DNA of 37,024 nt from an uncultured Collinsella sp. (GTDB taxonomy: Bacteria; Actinomycetota; Coriobacteriia; Coriobacteriales; Coriobacteriaceae). Both the position numbers and the translations under genes were made by a program. The DNA is taken from positions 1 through 37,024 of the forward strand of contig UQWS01000018.1 of assembly GCA_900544875.1 (NCBI GenBank). Reading direction: 5' to 3'. Positions 8,063 to 18,642 of this stretch are shown here, piece after piece (position 1 is the first letter of the stretch; each line of letters starts with the position of its first letter). The notes beneath the pieces were generated by a model. The model was given only the letters and a program-made list of their open reading frames with translations. It searched no databases and was not told where the DNA came from.

Positions 8063-8328
8063 ATGTACTCCGTTACATGCTTATTTATATGTCGCTCAAC
8101 TCATACATATTAGCGTACATATGGCGCGTCCCAACGATTTCCACGAACGGCAGGAAACTACAAGGTCGGCGGCTCGTAAGCAATTGTCAAATTTGAGGTA
8201 ACAATTGAGCAAGCTCTTATATGAGTACGTTAACATAATCCTCTGCTTTTCCTACAGTGCACCATTTGGGCGTCCCCGCCTGCGCTATACTCCCCTCTAG
8301 AAGTGTTCCTGATTCGATAGGAGACTAC

Positions 8329-9390
8329 ATGTCCAAAGCACTCGACCCCAAAGACACCTGCGTCCTCGTTACCGGTGGCGCCGGCTTTATCGGCTCGCAC
8401 ACCGTCGTTCAGCTGCTCGAGGGTGGCTACCAGGTCGTCATCGTCGATGATCTCTCCAACTCCAGCGCCGTCGCCGTCGACCGCGTCAAGACCATCGTGG
8501 GCGACGAGGCCGCCAAGAACCTCACCTTCTACGAGGCCAACGTGCTCGACCGCGATGCGATGAACAAGATCTTCGATACCCATCAGATCGACCGTGTCAT
8601 CCACTTTGCCGGCTTTAAGGCCGTCGGCGAGTCGGTGAGCAAGCCCGTCGAGTACTACCACAACAACATCGAGAACACCCTGGTGCTCATCGACGTCATG
8701 CGCAACCATGGCTGCAAGTCCATCATCTTCTCGAGCTCCTCGACCGTCTACGGCGACCCGGACAACCCGCCCGTCACCGAGGAAGACCCCAAGAAGCCCG
8801 CAACCAACCCCTATGGCTGGACCAAGTGGATGATCGAGCAGATCCTTATGGACGTCCACACCGCCGACCCCGAGTGGGACGTCGTGCTGCTCCGTTACTT
8901 CAACCCCATCGGCGCTCATCCGTCGGGCCTGATCGGCGAGGACCCCAAGGGCATCCCCAACAACCTGGTGCCCTATGTCGCCCAGGTCGCCGTGGGCAAG
9001 CTCGAGGCCGTTCAGGTCTTTGGCAACGACTACCCCACCCCCGACGGCACCGGCGTGCGCGACTACATCCACGTGTGCGATCTGGCCTCTGGTCACGTTG
9101 CCGCCCTTAACTGGATGAACGGCAAGACCGGCGTCGAGATCTTTAACTTGGGCACCGGCACCGGCACCTCGGTACTCGAGGTCGTCGCCGCCTTCTCCAA
9201 GGCTTGTGGCAAGGAGCTGCCCTACGTGATCCGCGAGCGCCGCGCCGGCGACATCGCTGCCAACTGGTGCGATGCCTCCAAGGCCGAGCGCATGATGGGC
9301 TGGAAGGCCCGGTATGACATCGCGGACATGTGCCGCGATAGCTGGAACTGGCAGAGCCACAACCCCAACGGCTTCGCCGACGCCGAGTAG
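8329..9390 (+). CDS. galE: UDP-glucose 4-epimerase
   Basis: A 353-residue short-chain dehydrogenase-type epimerase interconverting UDP-glucose and UDP-galactose. It has the NAD-binding TGGAGFIGSH near the N-terminus, the active-site pair SSSTVYG (Ser) and YGWTK (Tyr-x-x-x-Lys), LLRYFNPIGAHPSG, and GDGTGVRDYIHV (here PDGTGVRDYIHV), all typical of GalE. I chose the ATG at 8329, preceded by AGGAGA, over an in-frame start 72 nt upstream that would lie before a TATACT box at 8286-8291. It has its own terminator and probably supplies UDP-sugars for the Leloir pathway and wall glycans. The divergent gap 8063-8328 is AT-rich and holds only promoter-like sequence. Confidence 0.96.
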   Translation: MSKALDPKDTCVLVTGGAGFIGSHTVVQLLEGGYQVVIVDDLSNSSAVAVDRVKTIVGDEAAKNLTFYEANVLDRDAMNKIFDTHQIDRVIHFAGFKAVGESVSKPVEYYHNNIENTLVLIDVMRNHGCKSIIFSSSSTVYGDPDNPPVTEEDPKKPATNPYGWTKWMIEQILMDVHTADPEWDVVLLRYFNPIGAHPSGLIGEDPKGIPNNLVPYVAQVAVGKLEAVQVFGNDYPTPDGTGVRDYIHVCDLASGHVAALNWMNGKTGVEIFNLGTGTGTSVLEVVAAFSKACGKELPYVIRERRAGDIAANWCDASKAERMMGWKARYDIADMCRDSWNWQSHNPNGFADAE

Positions 9391-9413
9391 CAAAAACCTA
9401 CATACCGTTCTTG

Positions 9414-9447
9414 CCCCGATCTCACGTTGTGAGGTCGGGGCTTTTTT
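9414..9447 (+). terminator. galE terminator
   Basis: CCCCGATCTCAC-GTT-GTGAGGTCGGGG with one G-T pair, followed by CTTTTTT, 24 nt after the galE stop. Confidence 0.92.
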
Positions 9448-9497
9448 CATGGCATGTAGCCATTCGCCGAAAATCGACCAACTTTTTTATCTTGCCT

Positions 9498-9526
9498 GTA
9501 CATGTTTAAACAACATGTTTTACAAT
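9498..9526 (+). promoter_or_regulatory. malQ promoter -10 with TreR-like operator
   Basis: ATGTTTAAACAA (9502-9513) contains the exact palindrome GTTTAAAC, shared with the promoters at 19415 and 19537. It is nested in a larger repeat, ACATGTT-TAAAC-AACATGT, and overlaps a second half-match ATGTTTTACAAT (9515-9526) whose end supplies a TACAAT -10 box (9521-9526). The site would overlap RNA polymerase, consistent with repression. No good -35 is seen at 17 nt; TTGCCT lies 23 nt upstream. Confidence 0.6.
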
Positions 9527-9611
9527 AGGCGTATCGAATCAGAACATCGGAGGCGGACTGCACACCCATCGGCAGGCCGACCCCACAACAAGAAGGTTGG
9601 TGAGCGCATTC

Positions 9612-11117
9612 ATGGAGCGTGCAAGCGGCGTCCTCATGCCCGTCTCATCTCTGCCCGGACCATACGGAATCGGCGGCTTTGGCTGGAATGCCTACGACTT
9701 CGTCGATTTTCTCGCCTCGTGCAAACAACATTACTGGCAGATTCTGCCCCTTACGACGACCAGCTATGGCGATTCGCCTTATCAGTCGTTCTCGGCCCGC
9801 GCAGGCAACCCCAACTTTATCGACTTTGCCGAGCTTATCGAGGCAGGATATCTGGAGCAGCGCGATATCGATGGCGTGTATCTGGGATCCGACCCCAGCA
9901 ATGTCGACTACGGTGCCATCTTTGGCGGCCGCCGTCAGATTCTCGACCGCGCCGCCGAGCGCTTTGCTGCCGACAAGCCGGCCGATTTCGATGACTTTAT
10001 CCAGGCCAACGAGGACTGGCTCATCCCCTACTGTGAGTTCATGACCGTCAAAGAGGAGTGCGGTCTCAAGGCGTTTTGGGAGTGGCCCGCGGAGCTCCGC
10101 ACCCGCGGCGAGGCTTCCGCCAAGGTCTGCGCCGACCATCCGGCGCGTATGCTCTACCACCAGATGACGCAGTACTTCTTCGATCGCCAGTGGAGCCGCC
10201 TCAAGGCCTATGCCAACGAGCGCGACATTCTCATCATCGGCGACCTGCCCATCTATGTCTCGCGTGACTCCGTCGAGATGTGGGCGACACCTGAGCTCTT
10301 TAAGATCGACGCCGCCGGCAATCCCGTGAGCGTCGCCGGCACGCCGCCCGACCAGTTCTCGGCTACCGGCCAGTACTGGGGCAACCCCATCTACGACTGG
10401 GACGCCATGGAGGCCGACGGCTTCTCCTGGTGGGAGGGCCGCATTCGCGCCGCCCTCGACATGTACGACGTCATCCGCCTGGATCACTTCCGCGGCTTCG
10501 AGGCCTATTGGGAGGTGCCGTTCTCCTCGCCTGATTCGTCCTACGGTTCGTGGACGCAGGGTCCCGGCCTCAAGCTCTTCAAGACACTCGAGGAAAAGCT
10601 CGGCACGCTGCCCATCATCGCCGAGGACCTGGGCTTCCTCACCCCCGGCGTCATCGATATGCGCGACAACTCGGGCTTCCCCGGCATGAAGATCCTGCAG
10701 TTTGCCTTTGAGGGCACTAACTCGTACTACCTGCCGCACAACTACATTGCCAACACCGTCGCCTACGTGGGCACTCACGACAACGAGACGGCATGCGGCT
10801 GGTTTGAAGGAACGGCTACCCCGCGTCAGCGCGAGCAGACAGCTCTGTACACCCATCAGCAGGCCGGCGAACCCATCGCCGACGCGCTCAACCGAACCAT
10901 CGCAGCCAGCGTGAGCGACACGTGCATCTACACCATGCAGGACCTGCTCAACTTGGGCAACGAGGCGCGCATCAACACCCCTGCCACGCTGGGCGGCAAC
11001 TGGACCTGGCGCATGCTCGACGGCGCCATCACCCGCGAGCTCGAGCACAAACTCACCGACTGGACCGAGACCTACTTCCGCATCCCGTCGGAAGCAGAAA
11101 TCGAGCTTCCTCAATAG
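9612..11117 (+). CDS. malQ: 4-alpha-glucanotransferase (amylomaltase, GH77)
   Basis: A 501-residue cytoplasmic GH77 enzyme that transfers maltosyl or longer alpha-1,4-glucan chains, turning maltose and maltodextrin into longer chains plus glucose. Seen: N-terminal ASGVLMPVSSLPGPYGIGGFG and WQILPLTTTSYGDSPYQSFSA; the catalytic nucleophile region DVIRLDHFRGFEAYW, the acid/base region IIAEDLGFLTP, and the third carboxylate in YVGTHDNET. I chose the ATG at 9612, with GGTGAG 7 nt upstream; TTG and GTG codons just upstream are too close to the SD. It forms an operon with glgP 128 bp downstream. A TreR-like operator overlaps its promoter. Confidence 0.96.
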   Translation: MERASGVLMPVSSLPGPYGIGGFGWNAYDFVDFLASCKQHYWQILPLTTTSYGDSPYQSFSARAGNPNFIDFAELIEAGYLEQRDIDGVYLGSDPSNVDYGAIFGGRRQILDRAAERFAADKPADFDDFIQANEDWLIPYCEFMTVKEECGLKAFWEWPAELRTRGEASAKVCADHPARMLYHQMTQYFFDRQWSRLKAYANERDILIIGDLPIYVSRDSVEMWATPELFKIDAAGNPVSVAGTPPDQFSATGQYWGNPIYDWDAMEADGFSWWEGRIRAALDMYDVIRLDHFRGFEAYWEVPFSSPDSSYGSWTQGPGLKLFKTLEEKLGTLPIIAEDLGFLTPGVIDMRDNSGFPGMKILQFAFEGTNSYYLPHNYIANTVAYVGTHDNETACGWFEGTATPRQREQTALYTHQQAGEPIADALNRTIAASVSDTCIYTMQDLLNLGNEARINTPATLGGNWTWRMLDGAITRELEHKLTDWTETYFRIPSEAEIELPQ

Positions 11118-11164
11118 GAGCTACCGCGCCCGACCCCTCCCCACCGTGCGGACGCGCTTGCTTA

Positions 11165-11198
11165 CCCGCGCGAGGCCACCCCAATCCCCTCGCGCGGG
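11165..11198 (+). other. GC-rich hairpin between malQ and glgP
   Basis: CCCGCGCGAGG (11165-11175) and its exact complement (11188-11198) form an 11-bp stem with a 12-nt loop. ATTCTTATG follows, which is a poor U-run. It is probably an intercistronic processing, stability or partial-termination element that sets the malQ/glgP ratio. Confidence 0.6.
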
Positions 11199-11245
11199 AT
11201 TCTTATGAATTGCAGACATGTAATCAACCCATTACAGGAGGAAAC

Positions 11246-13513
<2,268 letters not shown>

Positions 13514-13540
13514 CTCATTCCCCTTACCCATCCTCTTGAG

Positions 13541-13574
13541 AAACGGAGTCGTGGCAACACGGCTCCGTTTTTTG
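13541..13574 (+). terminator. malQ-glgP terminator
   Basis: AAACGGAGTCGTG-GCAA-CACGGCTCCGTTT, with one T-G pair, followed by TTT, 27 nt after the glgP stop. Confidence 0.93.
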
Positions 13575-13653
13575 TGCCCGCACGTTACCCTGTGATCCGA
13601 CTCGGCCAAACAATCTCGATCCATAACAACTACTCAACCAAAACGGTCCCAGC

Positions 13654-13830
13654 TGTTACAGATTGAGACATACCGGCCCCTCCCCTTGGGTTTATCTCAA
13701 TCTGTAACATCTAGCAGGTGAAATTCGCCTTTAGTGTTACAGATTTAGATGAAATGGTTAGCTCAGCGGAACCGTCTCGATCTGTAACATCTAACGTCCG
13801 AAATCGGCCCTATCCGTTACAGATCGAGAC
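13654..13830. repeat. Array of five alternately oriented TGTTACAGATTGAGAC motifs
   Basis: Motif starts: 13654 (+), 13695 (-), 13735 (+), 13774 (-) and 13816 (+), that is, steps of 41, 39-40, 39 and 42 nt. Two consecutive head-to-head pairs make 81-bp units (13654-13734 and 13735-13815) that are alike at the motif ends and unlike in the middle. The first pair is a perfect 15-bp stem. It lies between convergent glgP and the ABC operon and resembles a REP/BIME-type cluster. There are no other features between the glgP terminator and 13863. Confidence 0.85.
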
Positions 13831-13862
13831 AAACGACCGGTCAGACAGTCCCAACACAAAGA

Positions 13863-13902
13863 AAGGCTCCCCTCTCGCCCCAGTGGACGGGAGGGGAGCC
13901 TT
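13863..13902 (-). terminator. Terminator of the sugar ABC-transporter operon
   Basis: 12-bp arms AAGGCTCCCCTC/GAGGGGAGCCTT with a 16-nt loop. On the minus strand the stem is followed by TCTTTGTGTT. It lies 68 bp past the ATPase stop. Confidence 0.78.
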
Positions 13903-13970
13903 ATATGTGACCGCGGCAAAAGGATGGCAAAGCCGCAGTCGCCCAAAGGAAGGGCCTGGTTGCACCGGGC

Positions 13971-15170
13971 CTAGATAAGGTTCTTGCCAGAGACCTTATC
14001 GAAGAGGTGGGTCGCGTTCTTCTCAAACTTGAACCAGATGGGGTCGCCCGCCTTGAGCGCGCCCTTGGCCTCGAGGTCGACGACGGGAATGATCAGGACA
14101 AACTGGCCGTCGGGAGCAGTCACGTGGACATGCTCGGTCGAGCCCATGAGCTCGGTCACCTCGACGGTGCCCTGGAGCGCACCCTCCTCGTCCTTGTCGG
14201 CAAGCAGGATCTGCTCGGGACGCACGCCGGCCGTGATCTCCTTCACGTCGCCGCCGTCCCAGTTGAGAGCAAGCTGAGCGCAGGTCTCGGGGGCGAGCGC
14301 CACGTTCATATCCTCGGTCTTGACCGTAAAGCCGTTGCCCGAGCGCACCAGCTGGGCATCGAAGAAGTTCATCTGCGGCACGCCGATAAAGCCGGCGACG
14401 AAGATGTTCGCGGGATGGTTGAAGACCTCCTGCGGGGTGGCGATCTGCTGGACGACGCCGTCCTTCATGACCACGATACGGTCACCGAGGGTCATAGCCT
14501 CGGTCTGGTCGTGAGTAACATAAATGAACGTGCCCTTGATCTCGTGGCGCAGCTTGATGAGCTCGGCACGCATCTGGTTACGCAGCTTGGCGTCCAGGTT
14601 GGACAGCGGCTCGTCCATCAGGAAGACCTTAGGATCACGCACGATGGCGCGGCCGATGGCGACGCGCTGACGCTGGCCGCCCGAAAGCGCCTTGGGCTTA
14701 CGGTCGAGGTACTCGGTGATGCCCAGGATCTCGGCAGCGGAGCGAACCTTACGGTCGATCTCGTCCTTGGGGACCTTCTTGAGCTCAAGCGTAAACGCCA
14801 TGTTCTCGTACACCGTCATATTGGGGTACAGAGCGTAGCTCTGGAACACCATGGCGATGTCGCGGTCCTTGGGCGCCACGTCGTTGACGCGCTTGCCGTC
14901 GATGAACACATCGCCGGAGGTAATGTCCTCTAGGCCGGCGACCATGCGCATCGTCGTGGACTTACCGCAGCCAGAGGGGCCAACGAGGACGATGAACTCC
15001 TGGTCGTGAACGGTGAGGTTGAAGTCCTCTACAGCGAGCACACCGTCCTCGGTAACCTTGAGGTTGTGCTTCTTCTCCTCGGTCTTCTTCTTTTTGCCAA
15101 AGAAGCCCTTCTTTTTTGACTCGTTGTTGGGATACACCTTCTGAACATGTTTGAGAACGATCTCGGCCAT
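13971..15170 (-). CDS. Sugar ABC transporter ATP-binding protein (MsmK/UgpC/MalK type)
   Basis: A 399-residue ATPase that powers carbohydrate import. Walker A GPSGCGKST is at 64-72, followed by a Q-loop FQSYALYPNMTVYENMAF, the signature LSGGQRQRVAIGRA, Walker B VFLMDEPLSNLDAKL and switch His in VTHDQTEAMTLGDR. A C-terminal TOBE/MalK-type regulatory domain runs from about residue 245, with GVRPEQI. Unusual is a Lys-rich insert of about 25 residues (about 16-41, SKKKGFFGKKKKTEEKK) between the first two strands, where MalK and MsmK proteins have a short turn. It is the last gene of the binding protein, permease, permease, ATPase order. It may also serve other CUT1 importers, as MsmK-type ATPases often do. 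Confidence 0.94.
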   Translation of the reverse strand: MAEIVLKHVQKVYPNNESKKKGFFGKKKKTEEKKHNLKVTEDGVLAVEDFNLTVHDQEFIVLVGPSGCGKSTTMRMVAGLEDITSGDVFIDGKRVNDVAPKDRDIAMVFQSYALYPNMTVYENMAFTLELKKVPKDEIDRKVRSAAEILGITEYLDRKPKALSGGQRQRVAIGRAIVRDPKVFLMDEPLSNLDAKLRNQMRAELIKLRHEIKGTFIYVTHDQTEAMTLGDRIVVMKDGVVQQIATPQEVFNHPANIFVAGFIGVPQMNFFDAQLVRSGNGFTVKTEDMNVALAPETCAQLALNWDGGDVKEITAGVRPEQILLADKDEEGALQGTVEVTELMGSTEHVHVTAPDGQFVLIIPVVDLEAKGALKAGDPIWFKFEKNATHLFDKVSGKNLI

Positions 15171-15188
15171 GTCTCTACCTTTCGATAC

Positions 15189-15213
15189 GCGGCGCCACGC
15201 TGAGGGGCGCCGC
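15189..15213 (-). other. Intercistronic hairpin, permease to ATPase
   Basis: GCGGCGCC (15189-15196) and GGCGCCGC (15206-15213) form an 8-bp GC stem with a 9-nt loop between the second permease and the ATPase gene. It is followed by the SD AAAGGTAGAG. Confidence 0.5.
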
Positions 15214-15238
15214 AGAAACTTGCAAAACAGTTACGGCA

Positions 15239-16078
15239 TCAGCCCTTGACGGCACCTGCCACCACGCCGTCGATGATGTACTTCTGGCAGAAGATGTACA
15301 TAATGACGATGGGGACAACGACCATCATGATGCAGGCCATCATGGGGCCGAGCTCGACGTGGCCATAGCCGCCACGGAAGTACTGGATCAAGATAGGAAT
15401 GGTCTTGTACTTGGTGGAGTCGAGCGTAAGGTAGGGCAGCAGGTAGTCGTTCCAGACCCACATGGTCTCAAGGATGCCGACCGAAAGATAGGTGGGCTTC
15501 ATGATGGGAAGGACGATCTTAAAGAACACCTGAACCGGGTTGCAGCCGTCAATCATGGCCGCCTCCTCGATCTCGAGCGGGATGTTCTTTACAAAGCCGG
15601 CGAACATAAAGACCGCGAGGCCCGCGCCAAAGCCCAGATAGATAAAGCAGATGTTGAACGGCGTGTTGAAGCCGATGCGGTCCGCGAGGTTGGACAGCGT
15701 GAACATGAGCATCTGGAACGGTACGACCATCGAGAAGACGAACAGGTAATAGAAGAAGTTCGAGATCTTGCTGTTGACGCGCACCACGTACCAAGCGCAC
15801 ATGGAGCAGCACACCAAGATCAGCACGACCGACGTGACCGTGATAATAAGCGAGTACATAAATGCCGAGGCAAAGCCCTGCTCGTTAAGAGCGTGCACGT
15901 AGTTTGCGAGGCCGTTGAACGTCTCGGGCGTGAGCAGATCGAACGCCGTGGTGGTGCTGATTGCGGTCGCTTTCTTAAAGGAATTGAGCGCAATCATGAA
16001 CACGGGGTAGATCCATGCGAGCGACAGAATCGTAAAGAAGATCGAGAGCGCGCGGTTGATAGCCTTATCGCGTTTCAT
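15239..16078 (-). CDS. Sugar ABC transporter permease (MalG/LacG type)
   Basis: A 279-residue inner-membrane protein with about six spans, starting SIFFTILSLAWIYPVFMIALNSFKK. The EAA loop that docks the ATPase reads EEAAMIDGCNPVQVFFKIVLPIMKP. The C-terminus, FCQKYIIDGVVAGAVKG, is the typical ending of CUT1 MalG-like permeases (F-x-Q-K-Y-x-x-x-G-x-x-x-G-A-V-K-G). The start codon overlaps the stop of the other permease by one base (TAATG), so the two subunits are translationally coupled. Confidence 0.95.
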   Translation of the reverse strand: MKRDKAINRALSIFFTILSLAWIYPVFMIALNSFKKATAISTTTAFDLLTPETFNGLANYVHALNEQGFASAFMYSLIITVTSVVLILVCCSMCAWYVVRVNSKISNFFYYLFVFSMVVPFQMLMFTLSNLADRIGFNTPFNICFIYLGFGAGLAVFMFAGFVKNIPLEIEEAAMIDGCNPVQVFFKIVLPIMKPTYLSVGILETMWVWNDYLLPYLTLDSTKYKTIPILIQYFRGGYGHVELGPMMACIMMVVVPIVIMYIFCQKYIIDGVVAGAVKG

Positions 16079-16932
16079 TACTGCTGCACCTCCTTGGACC
16101 TCGTGGCCTTAAGCTGGATCATAGAAATAGCGACAACCAGGATGCAGAAGATAACTGCCTTGGCCTGACCGATGCCCTGCCATGCGATGCCAGCACGCGA
16201 ATAGAACGTGTTGTAGATGTTCAGGGCGAGCATCTCGGTGGAGTGCGCCGGGGCGCCACCGGTAAGGGCGAGGTTCTGGTCGAACAGCTTAAAGCCGTTG
16301 GTGATGGACAGGAACAGGCAGATGGTGATCGTCGGCATCAGGTTAGGGATCTTAACCTTCCAAAACGTCTGCCATGCCGTGGCGCCGTCGACCTTGGCGG
16401 CCTCGATGTAGTCGGACGGAATGGACTGCAGACCAGCGATGTAGATGATCATCATGTAGCCGACCTGCTGCCACAGGGTCAGGATGATAAGGCCCCAGAA
16501 GCCAGCGGCGGAGTTGAGGGCGATGAGCTGGGCGCCCACGTTGGAGAGCAGGCAGTTGATCAGAATCTGCCAAATGTAGCCCAGCACGATGCCGCCGATC
16601 AGGTTAGGCATAAAGAAGATCGTACGGAAGATGTTGGTGCCCTTGAGCGCCTTGCGGGTGAGCGCCTGCGCGATGGCCAGCGCGATCACGTTGATGAGCA
16701 CCGTCGACAGGAAGGCAAACGCCACCGTAAAGAAGAACGACGTGGAGAACTGCGGATCGGACAGCGCGCGCACGTAGTTCTCGATACCGACAAAGTGCGC
16801 GTTATTGATGGTAATAAACTGGCAGAACGAGAGATAGAAACCCTGGATAAAGGGAATCACGAACCCGATCATAAACGCCAGGCACGTGGGCAGCATAAAG
16901 AGCGGCCACCAGCGCTTGAGTGCTTTGCCCAT
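16078..16932 (-). CDS. Sugar ABC transporter permease (MalF/LacF type)
   Basis: A 284-residue permease with about six spans. It begins RWWPLFMLPTCLAFMIGFVIPFIQGFYLSF, has the NIFRTIFFMPNLIGGIVLGYIWQ segment seen in CUT1 F-type subunits, and has the EAA loop EAAKVDGATAWQTFWKVKIPNLMP followed by LFDQNLALTGGAP. It pairs with the next gene to form the channel. SD AAAGGA precedes the ATG. A strong hairpin separates it from the binding-protein gene, as expected when more binding protein than permease is made. Confidence 0.95.
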   Translation of the reverse strand: MGKALKRWWPLFMLPTCLAFMIGFVIPFIQGFYLSFCQFITINNAHFVGIENYVRALSDPQFSTSFFFTVAFAFLSTVLINVIALAIAQALTRKALKGTNIFRTIFFMPNLIGGIVLGYIWQILINCLLSNVGAQLIALNSAAGFWGLIILTLWQQVGYMMIIYIAGLQSIPSDYIEAAKVDGATAWQTFWKVKIPNLMPTITICLFLSITNGFKLFDQNLALTGGAPAHSTEMLALNIYNTFYSRAGIAWQGIGQAKAVIFCILVVAISMIQLKATRSKEVQQ

Positions 16933-16952
16933 AGAAGGGTCCTTTCAATATG

Positions 16953-16988
16953 CAGGGGGCGGGCAAACCTACGTCTGCCCGCCCCCTG
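16953..16988 (-). other. Intercistronic hairpin, binding protein to permease
   Basis: Perfect 13-bp GC-rich arms CAGGGGGCGGGCA (16953-16965) and complement (16976-16988) with a 10-nt loop, and no U-run. Its position matches the mRNA-stabilising or attenuating hairpin between binding-protein and permease genes known from malE-malF. Confidence 0.75.
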
Positions 16989-17019
16989 TCGCTAATCAGA
17001 TAGCTTGGGCAGCAACTGC

Positions 17020-18336
17020 TTACTCGGAAGCAGCCTTCTCGGTCTTCCAGCCATCGACGAAGGCGTTCTTGACGCCGTCCCACTTGGTGTTGTCGGCAGC
17101 ATAAGCGATGAGAGCCTGCTTGAGGTTCTTCTTCCACTCCTCAGAGGGGATGTAAACGAAGTCCCAAGCGACGGTCTTCTTGCCGTCCTTGGCCATAGCA
17201 ACGGCCTGCTGCGAGAAGACGTTGGTGGTCTCCTTAGCGCTCTTGAACGGGGCGGTCAGACCCATCTTGTCAGCGATGATGCTGGTGGCGGTGTCAGAAG
17301 TGACGCACCAATACATGAAGTCCTCGGTGGCCTTCTGGGCATCCTCGGAAGCCTGGGAGCTGACGCACCAGTAGTTCTCGCCGCCGGAGCACAGGCCCTG
17401 GTTCTCCTCGCCATCGACGCCGATGTAGATCGGCAGCATGCCGAGCTGGTCGTCGGTCATACCGGCCTTGGTGAGGTCGGCGTAGGCCCAAGAGCCGTTC
17501 TGGTAGAAGACGGCCTTGCCGGTTGCGAACTCGTTGGTGGCGTCGTCACCGGTCTTGGAGGCGAGCTGCGAAGGATCGCAGGTGGAGTCGGTGATATACA
17601 GGTCGAAGATCTGCTTAAAGTTGTCGAGATACTCGCCCTTGATCTCGTCGTCCTCCTGATTGTGCTCCTTCTCGAACTCGTAGTAGAGCGGGAGGTTGGC
17701 GAGGTGCGTGGTGTAGCGCCAGCTGGAGGAGTCATCCATACCGGCGGAAGTGAAGGCACCGTCAACGCCCAGCTCGTCCTTGCGGGCCTGGATGTCATCG
17801 GCGCAAGCCTTCAGCTTGTCGAAGGAGTTGATGTCCTCGGCCTTGTAGCCGGCCTTCTCGAGGAGCTCCTTGTTGTAGATGATGCCGTAGCTCTCCTGAA
17901 CCCAGTCGATACCCAGATCCTTACCGTCGGACTGCAGCGCCAGGGAGTCGTCGATGAGCTCGCCGCGGAGCTTGGTGTCGGAAAGATCGGCGCAGTAGTC
18001 CTTCCAGTTCTTAAGGCCGGTGGGGCCGTTGACCTGGAACAGCGTCGGAGCGGAGCTCTTGGACATCTCGGACTTGAGCTTCTCCTCGTAGGTGTTGGAG
18101 GCGGCGGTCACGATCTTGACCTCGACGCCCTTCTCCTTCTTGTACGCCTTGGCGATCTCCTTCCACTCCTTGTCGACCTCGGGCTTGAACTGGAGGAAGT
18201 AGACCTCGGCAGCGTCACCAGAAGCAGAGGAGCCGGAGCCGGCAGAACCACCGCAGCCCACGAGACCCAGACCAAGAACCGCAGCCGCGGAACCAGCAAA
18301 GCCCAGGAACTGCCTTCTGCTCATTTCGTTCTTCAT
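17020..18336 (-). CDS. Sugar ABC transporter substrate-binding lipoprotein
   Basis: A 438-residue extracellular solute-binding protein (family 1, CUT1). The N-terminus MKNEMSRRQFLGFAGSAAAVLGLGLVGCGG carries a twin-arginine motif (SRRQFLGF) and a lipobox LVGC, so it may be exported by Tat and lipidated on Cys. The mature part starts with a Gly/Ser linker, then VYFLQFKPEVDKEWKEIAKAYKKEKGVEVKIVT, the usual first lobe strand. Further typical pieces are GKAVFYQNGSWAYADL and the ENYWCVSSQASEDAQKATEDFMYW region. The ATG at 18336 was chosen over an upstream GTG, with AAAGGGTGG before it. An alpha-glucoside or maltodextrin is the likely substrate by context. Two TreR-like operators lie upstream. Confidence 0.94.
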   Translation of the reverse strand: MKNEMSRRQFLGFAGSAAAVLGLGLVGCGGSAGSGSSASGDAAEVYFLQFKPEVDKEWKEIAKAYKKEKGVEVKIVTAASNTYEEKLKSEMSKSSAPTLFQVNGPTGLKNWKDYCADLSDTKLRGELIDDSLALQSDGKDLGIDWVQESYGIIYNKELLEKAGYKAEDINSFDKLKACADDIQARKDELGVDGAFTSAGMDDSSSWRYTTHLANLPLYYEFEKEHNQEDDEIKGEYLDNFKQIFDLYITDSTCDPSQLASKTGDDATNEFATGKAVFYQNGSWAYADLTKAGMTDDQLGMLPIYIGVDGEENQGLCSGGENYWCVSSQASEDAQKATEDFMYWCVTSDTATSIIADKMGLTAPFKSAKETTNVFSQQAVAMAKDGKKTVAWDFVYIPSEEWKKNLKQALIAYAADNTKWDGVKNAFVDGWKTEKAASE

Positions 18337-18444
18337 TACAATCCACCCTTTCACACCATGGCGGCACCCTTTGCCGCCGCCTTCGGAGATTGGCTCGGGG
18401 ACTTTGCCCCTTTTGCTGATTTGTACAATACGCTATTTGGCTAG

Positions 18445-18456
18445 TTGTTTGAACAA
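18445..18456. promoter_or_regulatory. TreR-like operator, ABC operon promoter, proximal
   Basis: TTGTTTGAACAA, 109 bp upstream of the binding-protein start, within the larger imperfect palindrome AGTTGTT-TG-AACAAGT. A possible overlapping minus-strand promoter is TTCAAA, 17 nt, TATTGT, starting inside the site. Confidence 0.6.
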
Positions 18457-18519
18457 GTATTACTAGAGCGGTAGAAAAACTTCGGTGAACGGTAATTTCG
18501 ACTTGATACTTGACAAGTT

Positions 18520-18531
18520 TTGTATAAACAA
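18520..18531. promoter_or_regulatory. TreR-like operator, ABC operon promoter, distal
   Basis: TTGTATAAACAA, one base from the TTGTATATACAA type of site bound by Bacillus TreR (from memory). The palindrome ACTTGACAAGT (18508-18518) is adjacent. It is 75 bp from the proximal site. The rest of the 18337-18642 gap holds only these sites and the repressor's terminator. Confidence 0.6.
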
Positions 18532-18552
18532 TTATTTGTTATCGAATGCAGA

Positions 18553-18601
18553 GAAAACGCCCGATCAAGCCGATGCATCGTCGGTTTGACCGGGCGTTTT
18601 C
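18553..18601 (-). terminator. Terminator of the TreR-like gene
   Basis: A long stem, GAAAACGCCCG/CGGGCGTTTTC with inner TCAAGCCGA/TCGGTTTGA pairing and loop TGCATCG. The minus-strand tail is TTTTCTCTG, a modest U-run. Confidence 0.78.
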
Positions 18602-18642
18602 GCTTTGAGGGCATGAGTCTCGTCAGGCTGCGAGCTAGCCGG

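Noticed and set aside
8230..9450. Long minus-strand open frame over galE
   Set aside because: Antisense shadow of a GC-rich gene: low-complexity Gly/Val/Asp/His composition, no domain. The same applies to 4842-5873 (murB), 9645-11114 (malQ), 11714-12886 (glgP), 17005-18444 (binding protein), 26157-28502 and 28512-29633 (JetD-like gene and cstA).
10922..11245. N-terminal extension of glgP into malQ
   Set aside because: The frame overlaps malQ in another phase; a strong SD and homology begin at 11246.
13654..13830. CRISPR array
   Set aside because: Repeats alternate in orientation and vary; there are no cas genes and only five units.
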